The notes beneath the pieces are model-generated. The model did no database searches, was not told the origin of the DNA, and saw only the letters and a list, made by a program, of their open reading frames with translations. Both the position numbers and the translations under genes were made by a program. From NCBI RefSeq assembly GCF_019597925.1, contig NZ_CP080442.1, positions 227,001-291,000 of the forward strand: 64,000 nt of DNA, in the 5' to 3' direction. This document shows, one piece after another, positions 44,046 through 53,699 of the stretch (the first letter of the stretch is position 1; each line of letters begins with the position of its first letter). The stretch is from [Clostridium] scindens. GTDB lineage: Bacteria; Bacillota; Clostridia; Lachnospirales; Lachnospiraceae.

Positions 44046-44938
44046 GCTTTAATGGAAGAAGCGTATTCGGATGGCGTCATTCCGGTCACCTTCTTGAATT
44101 GCCTGGAAAAGTAGTGGATGGACGTGTAGCCTAAGTGCTCGGATATCTGGGTAAAATTCATCCGATTGGTCCGGATCATCTCTTTTGCGGCATTGATCTT
44201 AAGAAGAGAAAAATATTCGATAATGCCCAGGTTGCAGTGCTCCTTGAATATCTTCTGGAGCTGGGAGCGTCCGATCAGGTTGTCCCGGCAGATCTGCTCA
44301 ATGGTCACGTGGGAACTCAGGTTGCTCTCCAGGTAATCCACCACCCGGTTGAAAATCTCCGTGTCACTCTTGCTCTTGGTTGCCTTGGGCGGCTCGATCT
44401 TAGGAAGCCGCTTTCTCACCACGATTGGATTGGAGTATCTTCGGATGAGGTGGATGAGGAAATGCTCCAGGTATAAGCGGATCAACTGCTCGGCACCAAA
44501 CATATCCGGGTCTTTCTGAGGCATATTCTGGAGATAAGGGTCGTCCAGACGGCAGTCAAAGCATCGCCTTGCTTCTATTATAATGTCTGCCAGGAGATTT
44601 CGTTCCGTCTCATCAATCCTTAGAATCCGCTTCTTGAAGAAACGCATCGCCTCGTCCTCGCATTTGAATGATATGACCACAAGATTGGGCGCGGTCTCTC
44701 CGGTAGCCTTTACATTGTGGAATTCATTTGGCTGGTGGAATGCCACGTCCCCTTTCTTAAGCACGGTAAATGTCTTGCCCGCGGTTACCCCGACCTCTCC
44801 TTTGTCTACGCAGATGAATTCCCAGAAATTGTGGGATTCTCCTTCGAAGGTGAAGTCGCTCATATATTCAAAGTAGTGTATGCTGTATATCTTGCTTACG
44901 GATATTGAGTTCCTGAGATTGATTCCATTATATCCCAT
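44024..44938 (-). CDS. AraC-family transcriptional regulator
   Basis: A 304-residue regulator with an N-terminal cupin sensing domain (DKGEVGVTAGKTFTVLKKGDVAFHQPNEFHNV) and a C-terminal double HTH (TIEQICRDNLIGRSQLQKIFKEH and MNFTQISEHLGYTSIHYFSRQFKK). The start is ATG 44938 behind GAGGTTTAG; upstream frame to 45112 is intergenic. It is divergent from the lnp importer operon and most likely activates it on sensing the disaccharide or a hexosamine product. Confidence 0.92.
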   Translation of the reverse strand: MGYNGINLRNSISVSKIYSIHYFEYMSDFTFEGESHNFWEFICVDKGEVGVTAGKTFTVLKKGDVAFHQPNEFHNVKATGETAPNLVVISFKCEDEAMRFFKKRILRIDETERNLLADIIIEARRCFDCRLDDPYLQNMPQKDPDMFGAEQLIRLYLEHFLIHLIRRYSNPIVVRKRLPKIEPPKATKSKSDTEIFNRVVDYLESNLSSHVTIEQICRDNLIGRSQLQKIFKEHCNLGIIEYFSLLKINAAKEMIRTNRMNFTQISEHLGYTSIHYFSRQFKKVTGMTPSEYASSIKAMAEGSF

Positions 44939-45093
44939 ATCTAAACCTCTCTTTTGTGAAATGTGTAAAAAGTCTGAGAAATTATTTTGGTCATTCTTAC
45001 TAATATAATACCTTATTTTTTGTATAAAATCAAAACAAAAATGCAGATAGTGCAAATTAAGAATATTTTCAGATAAAGATTTTTGTGCACCTT

Positions 45094-45099
45094 TATAAT
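45094..45099 (+). promoter_or_regulatory. -10 element of the lnp importer operon
   Basis: A perfect TATAAT 48 bases before the ATG, without a recognisable -35. Upstream lie two GTGCA-containing blocks (about 45050 and 45085) that could be AraC half-sites. This fits an AraC-dependent promoter. Confidence 0.45.
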
Positions 45100-45146
45100 A
45101 CAATGGATACAAGCAACAAGATAATCTTTATAGGAGGTAAAGTATT

Positions 45147-46457
45147 ATGAAAAAGAAAATTGTAAGTGTGCTGTTGTGTGTAGCGATGGTTGCAACAATG
45201 GCAGTTGGCTGCGGCGGAAAGAAAACCGACGGAGACAGCGGAAGCAGCAAGGGCGGAGACAAGCTTGTTTACTGGGCAATGTGGAGCGAGGATGAGCCAC
45301 AGGCAAAGGTAATCAAAGATGCCATCGCTAAGTACACAGAGGACACAGGCGTGAAGGTTGATGTTCAGTTCAAGGGCCGTAACGGACAGCGTGAAGGACT
45401 TCAGCCAGCACTGGACGCAAAGCAGAACATTGACTTATTTGACGAAGATGTTAACCGTGTAAACGGAACATGGGGCAAATATCTGATGGATCTGGAAGAC
45501 ATGGCAAAAGACTATGAGGCAGAGCACGGCAACGAGACACTGTTTAAGATTGCACGTAATGCATATGGACAGACTCATGACGGAGATGACACATTACATA
45601 CGATTCCTTATCAGCCATCTATCTTTGGATTCTTCTACAACAAGACATTATTTGATAAAGCAGGCGTAGAAGGAGTTCCTACAACATGGGAAGAGATGGA
45701 TGCAGCGTGCGCGAAGTTAAAAGAAGCAGGAATCACACCGATCACAGCTGATGATGCTTATATGACATCCTTCATCGGAATGCACCTTGCAAGATATATC
45801 GGACAGGACGGCGTAAAGTCTCTTGTTACAGGCGAGGCATCAAACGATGTAACGGTTACATGGGATGACCCGAAGGTTCTTGCAGCAGCAGAAAGTTTTG
45901 CTGATTTTGCAGATAAAGGCTACTTCTCTAAGAACATCGCAACAAATAAATACCCTGCAGGACAGAACCAGGAATTCGCTCCTGGCGAAGCTGCAATCGT
46001 AATCTGTGGATCTTGGCTTCCGAACGAAGCAAAAGAATCTGTAGCAGACGATCTTGAGTGGGGCTACTTCAACTATCCATCAGTTCCAGACGGAACAGAT
46101 GACAGCACAGCCAACAACATTGCAAACCAGGTATTTGCAATTAACAAAGATTCTAAGATGGCTGACGAAGCATTCGAGCTGATTACTTATATCACTACTG
46201 GCGAATTTGACAAGAAGATGACAGAAGAAGCTCTTTGCATCCCGACAGACAAGGCAAATTCTGATGCTTGGCCGACAGAACTGGCTGGCGTGAAAGAAGG
46301 CTTTGATGCAACTACAACATACTATGACTGGGCAGCAGGCGTTGAAAGCAACAACGACCTTACACCAGTACTTCAGCAGAATACGCTTGACCTTGCAGCA
46401 GGCAAGATTGATGCGGCAGGATTTATTAAAGCAATGACAAAGGCTGCTGGACAATAA
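45147..46457 (+). CDS. Substrate-binding lipoprotein, probable GNB/LNB importer
   Basis: A 436-residue type-1 solute-binding protein with lipoprotein signal (lipobox AVGC). Ligand-lobe features include VYWAMWSEDEPQAKVIKDAI, NKTLFDKAGVEGVPTTWEEM and GEAAIVICGSWLPNE. It heads the operon with two permeases, nucleotidyltransferase, kinase and GalE, and corresponds in position to the GltA component of bifidobacterial GNB/LNB transport. Codon choice (abundant GCA, ACA, GAA) suggests high expression. The specificity is inferred from the neighbours. Confidence 0.88.
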   Translation: MKKKIVSVLLCVAMVATMAVGCGGKKTDGDSGSSKGGDKLVYWAMWSEDEPQAKVIKDAIAKYTEDTGVKVDVQFKGRNGQREGLQPALDAKQNIDLFDEDVNRVNGTWGKYLMDLEDMAKDYEAEHGNETLFKIARNAYGQTHDGDDTLHTIPYQPSIFGFFYNKTLFDKAGVEGVPTTWEEMDAACAKLKEAGITPITADDAYMTSFIGMHLARYIGQDGVKSLVTGEASNDVTVTWDDPKVLAAAESFADFADKGYFSKNIATNKYPAGQNQEFAPGEAAIVICGSWLPNEAKESVADDLEWGYFNYPSVPDGTDDSTANNIANQVFAINKDSKMADEAFELITYITTGEFDKKMTEEALCIPTDKANSDAWPTELAGVKEGFDATTTYYDWAAGVESNNDLTPVLQQNTLDLAAGKIDAAGFIKAMTKAAGQ

Positions 46458-46497
46458 GAACTAGAAAAGTTATACTTGTCAGGTAAGACAAGTGCAC

Positions 46498-46537
46498 AAT
46501 ATGGTGGCAGGGCGGTACACTACGCTGCCACCATATT
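46498..46537 (+). terminator. Attenuating hairpin after the lnp binding-protein gene
   Basis: AATATGGTGGCAG pairs perfectly with CTGCCACCATATT (13 bp), followed by TTAT. A second small hairpin, ACTTGTC-AGGTAA-GACAAGT, precedes it at 46474-46493. It probably lowers permease expression relative to the binding protein. Confidence 0.75.
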
Positions 46538-46566
46538 TTATAGAGAGGAAAAGGAGGGCATAGCAA

Positions 46567-47472
46567 ATGAAGAAGAATAAGAAAATGATAATTGGCTTTA
46601 TTGCGCCTGCGGTTATCATCTTCCTCATTGTATTCTTGTATCCCATTATCAGGACAATCATGATGAGTATGTATAAGATTGAGTCTGTAACGGATACCAT
46701 GGAATATTGGACATTCGTCGGAGTACAGAACTATCAAAAGTTATTTACGACAGCGATTTTCAAGACAGCAATGTTTAATATTTTCAAGATCTGGGCCATC
46801 GGCGGAGCAATTGTATTAGCAGTATCCCTGCTGTTTGCAGTAATCCTTACCAGTGGAATCCGGGGAAAGAAAATATTTCGTGCAATTATATATCTGCCGA
46901 ATATCGTCAGCGCGGTTGCACTTGCAACCATGTGGCTGCAGTATGTATACAGTTCCAAGTTCGGCTTGCTAAAGTCATTTTTGGATGCCATCGGCCTTCA
47001 TAAGCTGGCTGATACTCCATGGCTTGACACGGGCCATAAGTTCTGGGCATTGCTGTTTGCCTACTGCTTTGGCATGATCGGATATCATATGCTGATCTGG
47101 ATGAGCGGAATTGAAAGAATCAGCCCGGAACTCTACGAAGCAGCAACCATTGACGGCGCAAACAAGCCGCAGCAGTTCCGTTTTATGACACTTCCTCTCT
47201 TAAAAGGCGTGTTTAAGACCAACATTACCATGTGGTCAGTCAGTGCGGCGGCATTCTTCGTATGGTCTCAGCTGTTCTCCACCGTTACGGCGGATAAGGC
47301 CACGATCGTGCCGGTACAGTACATGTACATGCACACGTTCGGAGCCGGTAATGCGGTGACAGAGAGAAATGCCGGATACGGCGCGGCGATTGGTATTATT
47401 CTGTGCTTATGCGTCGTAATTATATTTACGATCTGTAACAAACTCATCAAAGATGACGATCTTGAATTTTAG
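46567..47472 (+). CDS. Sugar ABC permease (MalF type), lnp importer
   Basis: A 301-residue membrane protein with six TM segments and EAA motif EAATIDGANKPQQFRFMTLP. The RBS is AAAAGGAGGG. It works with the next permease to import the disaccharide; the ATPase is not encoded locally. Confidence 0.92.
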   Translation: MKKNKKMIIGFIAPAVIIFLIVFLYPIIRTIMMSMYKIESVTDTMEYWTFVGVQNYQKLFTTAIFKTAMFNIFKIWAIGGAIVLAVSLLFAVILTSGIRGKKIFRAIIYLPNIVSAVALATMWLQYVYSSKFGLLKSFLDAIGLHKLADTPWLDTGHKFWALLFAYCFGMIGYHMLIWMSGIERISPELYEAATIDGANKPQQFRFMTLPLLKGVFKTNITMWSVSAAAFFVWSQLFSTVTADKATIVPVQYMYMHTFGAGNAVTERNAGYGAAIGIILCLCVVIIFTICNKLIKDDDLEF

Positions 47473-47487
47473 AAAGGAGGAGCGGTT

Positions 47488-48372
47488 ATGGCTAAGGAAA
47501 AAGAAAAAAAGGTTAGAGAAAAGATTAATTGGAAAAAAGAATTTAAACTGGCTCCCGGATATATCGTCATCATCTTATGGGTAATATTTACATTCATGCT
47601 TCTGGGATGGATACTTGCGGCCAGCCTGTCAACTACGGCGGATATCTTTGCAGGCAAGGCGCTGAAGTTCCCTACGGGACTGCATTTTGAGAATTACGCG
47701 CAGGCATGGGGCTCCGGAGGTGTCGCTACGTTCTTCATGAACTCATTGCTGTATGCGCTGGTATCCTGCGTGCTGCTGATCCTGATCTGCGCACCCGCGG
47801 CATACGTGCTGTCGAGATTTACCTTCCTTGGAAACAAGGTGATTCAGACCAGTTTCGTGTCTGCGATGGGAATTCCGATCACAATGATCGTACTTCCGCT
47901 GTTCAGTATTGTGGCCAACATGGGAATTCTGAATAACATATTTGCCAGCAAGGTTACGCTGATCTTCTTATATATAGGAATCAACATTCCATATACTACG
48001 ATCTTCCTGCTGACATTCTTCTCAAACCTGTCGCGTACATATGAGGAGGCGGCAGCCATAGACGGATGTCCTCCGACGAAGACCTTTTGGAAGATCATGT
48101 TCCCAATGGCGCAGTCAGGCCTTGTAACGGTTACGATCTTTAACTTCATCAATATATGGAACGAATATTTCCTGTCATTAATATTTGCAAACAACGACGC
48201 TCTGCGTCCGGTTGCCGTAGGACTCTACGGAATGCTCCAGTCTATGCAGTACACAGGAAACTGGGCAGGCATGTTCGCGGCAGTTATCATCGTATTCCTG
48301 CCGACCTTTATCCTGTACATCTTCCTGTCAGAGAAGATTATCGGAGGCGTTACCGGAGGTATCAAGGGCTAG
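47488..48372 (+). CDS. Sugar ABC permease (MalG type), lnp importer
   Basis: A 294-residue permease with a basic N-terminus, six TM helices, EAA motif EAAAIDGCPPTKTFWKIMFP and the typical C-terminus SEKIIGGVTGGIKG. It lies 15 bases after its partner. Confidence 0.92.
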   Translation: MAKEKEKKVREKINWKKEFKLAPGYIVIILWVIFTFMLLGWILAASLSTTADIFAGKALKFPTGLHFENYAQAWGSGGVATFFMNSLLYALVSCVLLILICAPAAYVLSRFTFLGNKVIQTSFVSAMGIPITMIVLPLFSIVANMGILNNIFASKVTLIFLYIGINIPYTTIFLLTFFSNLSRTYEEAAAIDGCPPTKTFWKIMFPMAQSGLVTVTIFNFINIWNEYFLSLIFANNDALRPVAVGLYGMLQSMQYTGNWAGMFAAVIIVFLPTFILYIFLSEKIIGGVTGGIKG

Positions 48373-48417
48373 TCGTTTGAACATTACATACATATTTATA
48401 AGCTTGGAGGTAGAACA

Positions 48418-49344
48418 ATGAATAAGCCAGTATTGGTTATCATGGCGGCAGGAATGGGAAGCCGCTATGGTGGATTAAAGCAGATTGACCCAGTAGACTC
48501 AGATGGACACATTATCATGGACTTTTCCATGTATGATGCGAAGCAGGCAGGATTTGAAAAAGTAATCTTTATCATCAAGAAAGAAAATGAAGCAGACTTT
48601 AAAGAGGCTGTGGGGGACCGTATGGCAAAATATATGGACGTATCCTACGCGTACCAGGAACTTGCCAGCATTCCGCAAGGCTATGAAGTTCCGGAAGGCA
48701 GAGTGAAGCCATGGGGAACGGCGCACGCAGTCTTAAGCTGCATCTCTTTGATTGACGGGCCGTTTGCGGTCATCAATGCAGATGATTATTACGGGCAGGA
48801 AGCATTTAAATTAATCTATGATTATCTGGCATCCCACCAGGATGACGACAAGTACCGTTACACCATGGTGGGCTACCATCTTGGCAATACAGTGACAGAC
48901 AATGGGCATGTTGCCCGCGGAGTCTGCGATATGAATGAAAAGGGCGAACTGATCGCGATCAACGAAAGAACCAGGATCGAGAAGCGCGATGGCGGCATTG
49001 CCTTTACGGAAGATGACGGAGAGACGTGGAACTTTGTTCCGGCGGATACGACGGTATCTATGAATATGTGGGGATTTACCAAGAGTATACTCAAAGAGAT
49101 AGAAGAAGGCTTCCCGGCATTCCTTGACAAGGGACTTAAAGAGAATCCAATGAAGTGCGAGTACTTCCTGCCAACGGTTGTCAGCAATCTTCTGGGAGAG
49201 GACCGGGCAACCGTTGCAGTCCTCAAGTCTGCGGATAAATGGTATGGAGTGACTTATAAAGAGGATAAGCCGGTGGTAGTGGAAGCCATCCAGAAGATGA
49301 AAGATGAGGGACGCTATCCCCAGCATCTTTGGGAGGAAGCATAA
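48418..49344 (+). CDS. GalU-like sugar-1-phosphate nucleotidyltransferase
   Basis: A 308-residue Rossmann-like nucleotidyltransferase. The signature VIMAAGMGSRYGGLKQ binds the nucleotide and VINADDYYG the metal. In this operon it most likely joins galactose-1-phosphate or HexNAc-1-phosphate to UTP, giving UDP-sugar for GalE. Bifidobacterial lnp clusters have a GalT-type UDP-hexose transferase (LnpC) at this step, so the chemistry differs. Its stop overlaps the kinase start (TAATG). The exact substrate needs assay. Confidence 0.85.
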   Translation: MNKPVLVIMAAGMGSRYGGLKQIDPVDSDGHIIMDFSMYDAKQAGFEKVIFIIKKENEADFKEAVGDRMAKYMDVSYAYQELASIPQGYEVPEGRVKPWGTAHAVLSCISLIDGPFAVINADDYYGQEAFKLIYDYLASHQDDDKYRYTMVGYHLGNTVTDNGHVARGVCDMNEKGELIAINERTRIEKRDGGIAFTEDDGETWNFVPADTTVSMNMWGFTKSILKEIEEGFPAFLDKGLKENPMKCEYFLPTVVSNLLGEDRATVAVLKSADKWYGVTYKEDKPVVVEAIQKMKDEGRYPQHLWEEA

Positions 49345-50462
49345 TGGAACACGTGACACAGAAGCAAAGAGACGAAGTGATCGCGCACTTTAAGTATGAG
49401 GGAATACTAATTGATGAGCGTCCTTACGGAAGCGGCCATATCAATGATACATTTCTGCTGACTTTTGAGATTGCGGAGATGGGCCAGCTGAAGGTGATCT
49501 TACAGAGAATGAATAAGGAGGTATTCTCCAATCCGGTAGAACTGATGGAGAATATCATGGGAGTCACCTCTTACCTTAGGGAGCGGATCATTGAAAATGG
49601 CGGCGACCCGGAGAGAGAGACCCTCAATGTCATTCCTACGGTGGATGATAAGCCTTACTACCTGGATTCCTATGGCGACTATTGGCGTTCTTACAAGTTT
49701 ATTACGGATGCCACCAGTTATGACCAGGTGGAGAATCCGGAGCATTTCTATCAGAGTGCCGTTGCATTTGGCAATTTCCAGAGACTGCTGGCAGACTATC
49801 CTGCCGATACGCTTCATGAGACGATCGTAGGATTCCATGACACGAAAGCGCGATTTGCCACATTCAAGAAGGTGGTAGCGGAGGATGTCATGGGAAGGGC
49901 AGCGTCTGTACAGAAGGAGATCCAGTTCGTGCTGGATCGGGAGGACATCGCGGATTATTTCTCTGACCTTCAGGCCAGTGGAGAGATCCCGCTTAGGGTT
50001 ACCCACAATGACACAAAGCTTAACAATATTATGATTGATAATAAGACGGGGAAAGGAATCTGCGTGATCGACCTTGATACGGTCATGCCGGGGCTTGCCA
50101 TGAACGATTTTGGGGATTCGATCAGGTTTGGCGCCAGCACGGCCGCGGAAGACGAGCAGGATCTGGATAAGGTATCCTGCAGTATGGATCTGTTTGACCT
50201 GTATGCAAAGGGCTTTATCGAAGGCTGCGCCGGAAAACTGACGAAGAAAGAGATAGACCTGATGCCCATGGGAGCCAAGACGATGACGTTCGAGTGCGGA
50301 ATGAGATTCCTGACCGACTATCTCCAGGGGGACGTTTACTTCAAGATTCACAGGGAGGGACACAATCTTGACAGGTGCAGGACGCAGTTCAAGCTTGTTG
50401 AAGACATGGAGAAAAAGTGGTATACTATGCAGGACATCGTTAAGAAGTATAGTAACAGCTAG
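49344..50462 (+). CDS. nahK: N-acetylhexosamine 1-kinase-like phosphotransferase
   Basis: A 372-residue aminoglycoside-phosphotransferase-fold kinase, like LnpB/NahK, which phosphorylates GlcNAc or GalNAc at C1. Motifs: YGSGHINDTFLL nucleotide loop, catalytic loop RVTHNDTKLNNIMID and metal-binding CVIDLDTVMPG. The start is ATG 49344 with GGGAGGAAG; the extra codons to 49329 are rejected. Its position between nucleotidyltransferase and GalE supports the role. Confidence 0.88.
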   Translation: MEHVTQKQRDEVIAHFKYEGILIDERPYGSGHINDTFLLTFEIAEMGQLKVILQRMNKEVFSNPVELMENIMGVTSYLRERIIENGGDPERETLNVIPTVDDKPYYLDSYGDYWRSYKFITDATSYDQVENPEHFYQSAVAFGNFQRLLADYPADTLHETIVGFHDTKARFATFKKVVAEDVMGRAASVQKEIQFVLDREDIADYFSDLQASGEIPLRVTHNDTKLNNIMIDNKTGKGICVIDLDTVMPGLAMNDFGDSIRFGASTAAEDEQDLDKVSCSMDLFDLYAKGFIEGCAGKLTKKEIDLMPMGAKTMTFECGMRFLTDYLQGDVYFKIHREGHNLDRCRTQFKLVEDMEKKWYTMQDIVKKYSNS

Positions 50463-50473
50463 GAGGTAGAAGA

Positions 50474-51493
50474 ATGGCGAAAATATTGATTACAGGCGGA
50501 GCAGGCTATATAGGAAGCCATACTGCGCTGGAACTGCTGGAAGAGGGCTACGAAGTTGTCATCTATGATAATCTTTCCAATTCTTCCAGGGAATCAGTCA
50601 AGAGAGTAGAAGAACTGACAGGCAAGTCCCTGAAGTTCTATGAAGGCGATGTATTGGACGCAGACGCGCTGGAAGCAATGTTTCAGGCAGAGGGTATCGA
50701 TGCTGTCATCCATTGTGCGGCGCTGAAAGCAGTTGGGGAATCTGTACAGAAGCCATTGGAATACTACCATAACAATATAACCGGAACATTGACCTTGATG
50801 GGCGTGATGGACAAAGTGGGCGTGAAGAACATCGTATTCAGTTCTTCTGCCACGGTATACGGAAGCCCTGAGATTATTCCGATCACAGAAGAGTGTCCGA
50901 AGGGACAGTGCACCAATCCATACGGATGGACTAAGTCCATGATGGAGCAGATCATGACGGACCTTCAGAAGGCTCATCCAGAATGGAACGTCATCCTGCT
51001 GCGGTACTTCAACCCGGTAGGCGCGCATAAGAGCGGGCGCATCGGAGAGGATCCAAAGGGAATCCCGAATAATCTGATGCCTTATATCTCCCAGGTTGCG
51101 GTTGGCAAGCTGGAGAGGCTGGGCGTATTCGGCGATGACTATGACACGCCGGATGGAACGGGCGTGCGTGACTATATCCATGTAGTGGATCTGGCGCGCG
51201 GCCATGTAAAAGCCATCAACTATATCTTTACCAATCCGGGGCTTGATATCATCAATCTGGGAACCGGCGTTGGTTATTCCGTCCTTGATATGGTAAAGGC
51301 ATTCGCCAAAGCCTGCGGCAAGGAGATCCCTTATGAGATCAAGCCGAGAAGAGAAGGAGATATCGCCATGTGCTATGCAGACCCTGCAAAGGCGGCGAGA
51401 GTCCTGGGCTGGAAGGCAGAGCGGGGCTTAGAAGAGATGTGCGAGGATACCTGGAGATGGCAGTCCCAGAATCCAAACGGCTACAAAGATTAA
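50474..51493 (+). CDS. galE: UDP-glucose 4-epimerase
   Basis: A 339-residue short-chain dehydrogenase-fold epimerase. NAD loop TGGAGYIGSHT, SSSATVYG and catalytic Y-x3-K in YGWTKSMMEQ are present, with the GalE C-terminus ARVLGWKAERGLEEMCEDTWRW. It interconverts UDP-Gal and UDP-Glc and perhaps UDP-GalNAc/GlcNAc, closing the pathway. It is the last gene before a strong terminator. Confidence 0.95.
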   Translation: MAKILITGGAGYIGSHTALELLEEGYEVVIYDNLSNSSRESVKRVEELTGKSLKFYEGDVLDADALEAMFQAEGIDAVIHCAALKAVGESVQKPLEYYHNNITGTLTLMGVMDKVGVKNIVFSSSATVYGSPEIIPITEECPKGQCTNPYGWTKSMMEQIMTDLQKAHPEWNVILLRYFNPVGAHKSGRIGEDPKGIPNNLMPYISQVAVGKLERLGVFGDDYDTPDGTGVRDYIHVVDLARGHVKAINYIFTNPGLDIINLGTGVGYSVLDMVKAFAKACGKEIPYEIKPRREGDIAMCYADPAKAARVLGWKAERGLEEMCEDTWRWQSQNPNGYKD

Positions 51494-51508
51494 GAGAAAT
51501 GATGCAGC

Positions 51509-51553
51509 AGACAGGAATGTCTTCGGAATGGAAGAGATTCCTGTCTTTTATTT
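51509..51553 (+). terminator. Terminator after galE
   Basis: AGACAGGAAT pairs with ATTCCTGTCT, followed by TTTATTTT. The next promoter -10 (TATAAT, 51569-51574) begins just downstream, with no consensus -35. Confidence 0.88.
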
Positions 51554-51631
51554 TGCGCGAAGAAGTGGTATAATATTTGCGTACATTGTGTTTTGTGAAA
51601 TGGGAACTTTATTAATTTTGAGGATGAAGTT

Positions 51632-53698
51632 ATGTCAGAAAAGCAAAAAGAGAATGGAAAAGTGCATTTGAAAGGACAATTAAGGCTGTACATGCAGTGG
51701 CCCGCGGTCATGGCGCTTCTGCTTGTGGCTATGAATATCTGGATCTACCGGATCGATCGTCGCGCTGGATCCCTGATGTTCGTATTTGTCCTGATTTATA
51801 TTATGATGGTGGGCATTCTGTATCTGTATAGCAAGTCCATTATTATGAAAGATTTGGTAGAGTTCGCCGCCCAGTATGGGATCGTGCAGAATACGCTGCT
51901 CAAGGAGCTGGCCGTACCCTATGCCATTCTGCTGGATGACGGGAAAGCCATCTGGATGAATAACCAGTTTCAGGAGATACTGGGAGGAAAGCCCAAGGGA
52001 GAATCTTACATCAGCAAGTATATACCGGAATTGAATAAAAGCATCTTTCCAAAAGAAGTGAATGATACGGTAGAGATGGATGTCTATTACGAGGACCGGG
52101 AGTATAAGGCGGAACTTCGCAGGGTATCCGTGGAGGGATTCAGCGATATGGAACAGCTGCTGGAGATGCCGATGGAGAAGGAATACTTTATCGCCGTATA
52201 CTTAAGGGATGTGACGGAACTGAACCGTTATATCAAGCAGGCGGAAGAGCAGCGGCTGATTGCGGGACTGATCTATATCGATAACTATGATGAGGTCATG
52301 AGCAGCGTGGAAGAGGTGCGCCAATCTCTTCTGGTGGCTTTGGTGGACCGGAAGATCAACCAGTATATCGCCAAGGTGGACGGCATCGTTAAGAAGATGG
52401 AGAATGATAAGTACTTCATCGTCTTTAAGAAGCAGTATTTTAAGCAGCTGGAGGAGGATAAGTTCTCTCTGCTTGAGGACGTAAAATCCGTCAATATCGG
52501 AAATGGAATTCCGGCAACGCTGAGTATTGGCCTTGGCCTAAGCTGCGACGCCTATGCCCAGAGTTATAACTATGCCCGTGTGGCGATCGATCTGGCGCTG
52601 GCAAGAGGCGGAGATCAGGCAGTCATTAAGGATGGAAAGGGCATTACCTATTATGGAGGAAAGCGCGAGCAGACTTCCAAGAATACCCGCGTGAAAGCCC
52701 GTGTAAAGGCAGAAGCCCTGCGGGAGTTCATCACGGTCAAGGATAAGATCTTCGTGATGGGCCATAAGCTTACGGATGTGGACGCGCTGGGAGCTGCCAT
52801 CGGAATCTACCGGGCGGCGGCGTCTCTGGAGAAGAAGGCTTACATCGTCATCAACGAGGTGTCCGCGTCCCTGCGCCCTCTGTATGAAAGTTTCGTGCGG
52901 GATCCGTCCTATCCGGACGATCTGTTCCTCAACTCGTCCCAGGCCATTGATCTGGCCGACGAGAATTCTATGGTGGTGGTGGTAGACACGAACCGCCCTC
53001 AGATGACGGAGTGCGAGGAACTTTTGAAAAAGTCCAAGACGATCGTGGTACTGGATCATCACAGGCAGAGCAGCGACAACATCGATAATGCGCTGCTGTC
53101 TTACATCGAGCCGTACGCGTCCTCAGCCTGCGAGATGGTATCAGAGGTACTGCAGTATATCGTGGATGATATTAAGATTCCAAAGATTGAGGCCAGCAGT
53201 CTTTATGCCGGCATCATGATCGATACCAATAATTTCGTGAACCGTACAGGCGTGCGGACATTCGAGGCGGCAGCGTTCCTGCGCCGCTGCGGAGCGGATA
53301 TCACGCTGGTTCGAAAGATGTTCAGGGATGATATGGAGTCTTACCGTGCCAAGGCCGAGATTATCAGCAGCGCGGAAGTTTATCTTGAGAAGTTTGCTAT
53401 CGCAAGAGGCGAGAATCTTCATATAGAAAGCCCTACGATCATAGGGGCCCAGGCGGCCAATGAATTGCTGGATATTAATGAAGTCAAGGCAAGTTTTGTG
53501 CTGACGGAGTACAATGGGAAGATTTATATCAGTGCCCGCTCTATCGACGAGGTGAATGTCCAGATTATTATGGAGCGGCTCGGAGGCGGAGGCCATATGA
53601 ACGCGTCTGGCGCGCAGTTCAATCATACGGATATGGAGGAAGCCGTGGCATCTTTGAAACAAGTAATCAATGATATGACAGAAGGAGGAGACATCTAG
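51632..53698 (+). CDS. gdpP: Cyclic-di-AMP phosphodiesterase GdpP
   Basis: A 688-residue membrane protein with two N-terminal TM helices (~20-65), a PAS-like domain, a degenerate GGDEF domain (~170-300) and a DHH/DHHA1 phosphodiesterase (~340-660; TDVDALGAAIGIYR, VVVDTNRPQM, VLDHHRQ, GGGGHMNASG). It breaks c-di-AMP to pApA and so affects osmotic and cell-wall balance. It is followed after 1 base by rplI. Confidence 0.94.
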   Translation: MSEKQKENGKVHLKGQLRLYMQWPAVMALLLVAMNIWIYRIDRRAGSLMFVFVLIYIMMVGILYLYSKSIIMKDLVEFAAQYGIVQNTLLKELAVPYAILLDDGKAIWMNNQFQEILGGKPKGESYISKYIPELNKSIFPKEVNDTVEMDVYYEDREYKAELRRVSVEGFSDMEQLLEMPMEKEYFIAVYLRDVTELNRYIKQAEEQRLIAGLIYIDNYDEVMSSVEEVRQSLLVALVDRKINQYIAKVDGIVKKMENDKYFIVFKKQYFKQLEEDKFSLLEDVKSVNIGNGIPATLSIGLGLSCDAYAQSYNYARVAIDLALARGGDQAVIKDGKGITYYGGKREQTSKNTRVKARVKAEALREFITVKDKIFVMGHKLTDVDALGAAIGIYRAAASLEKKAYIVINEVSASLRPLYESFVRDPSYPDDLFLNSSQAIDLADENSMVVVVDTNRPQMTECEELLKKSKTIVVLDHHRQSSDNIDNALLSYIEPYASSACEMVSEVLQYIVDDIKIPKIEASSLYAGIMIDTNNFVNRTGVRTFEAAAFLRRCGADITLVRKMFRDDMESYRAKAEIISSAEVYLEKFAIARGENLHIESPTIIGAQAANELLDINEVKASFVLTEYNGKIYISARSIDEVNVQIIMERLGGGGHMNASGAQFNHTDMEEAVASLKQVINDMTEGGDI

Positions 53699-53699
53699 G

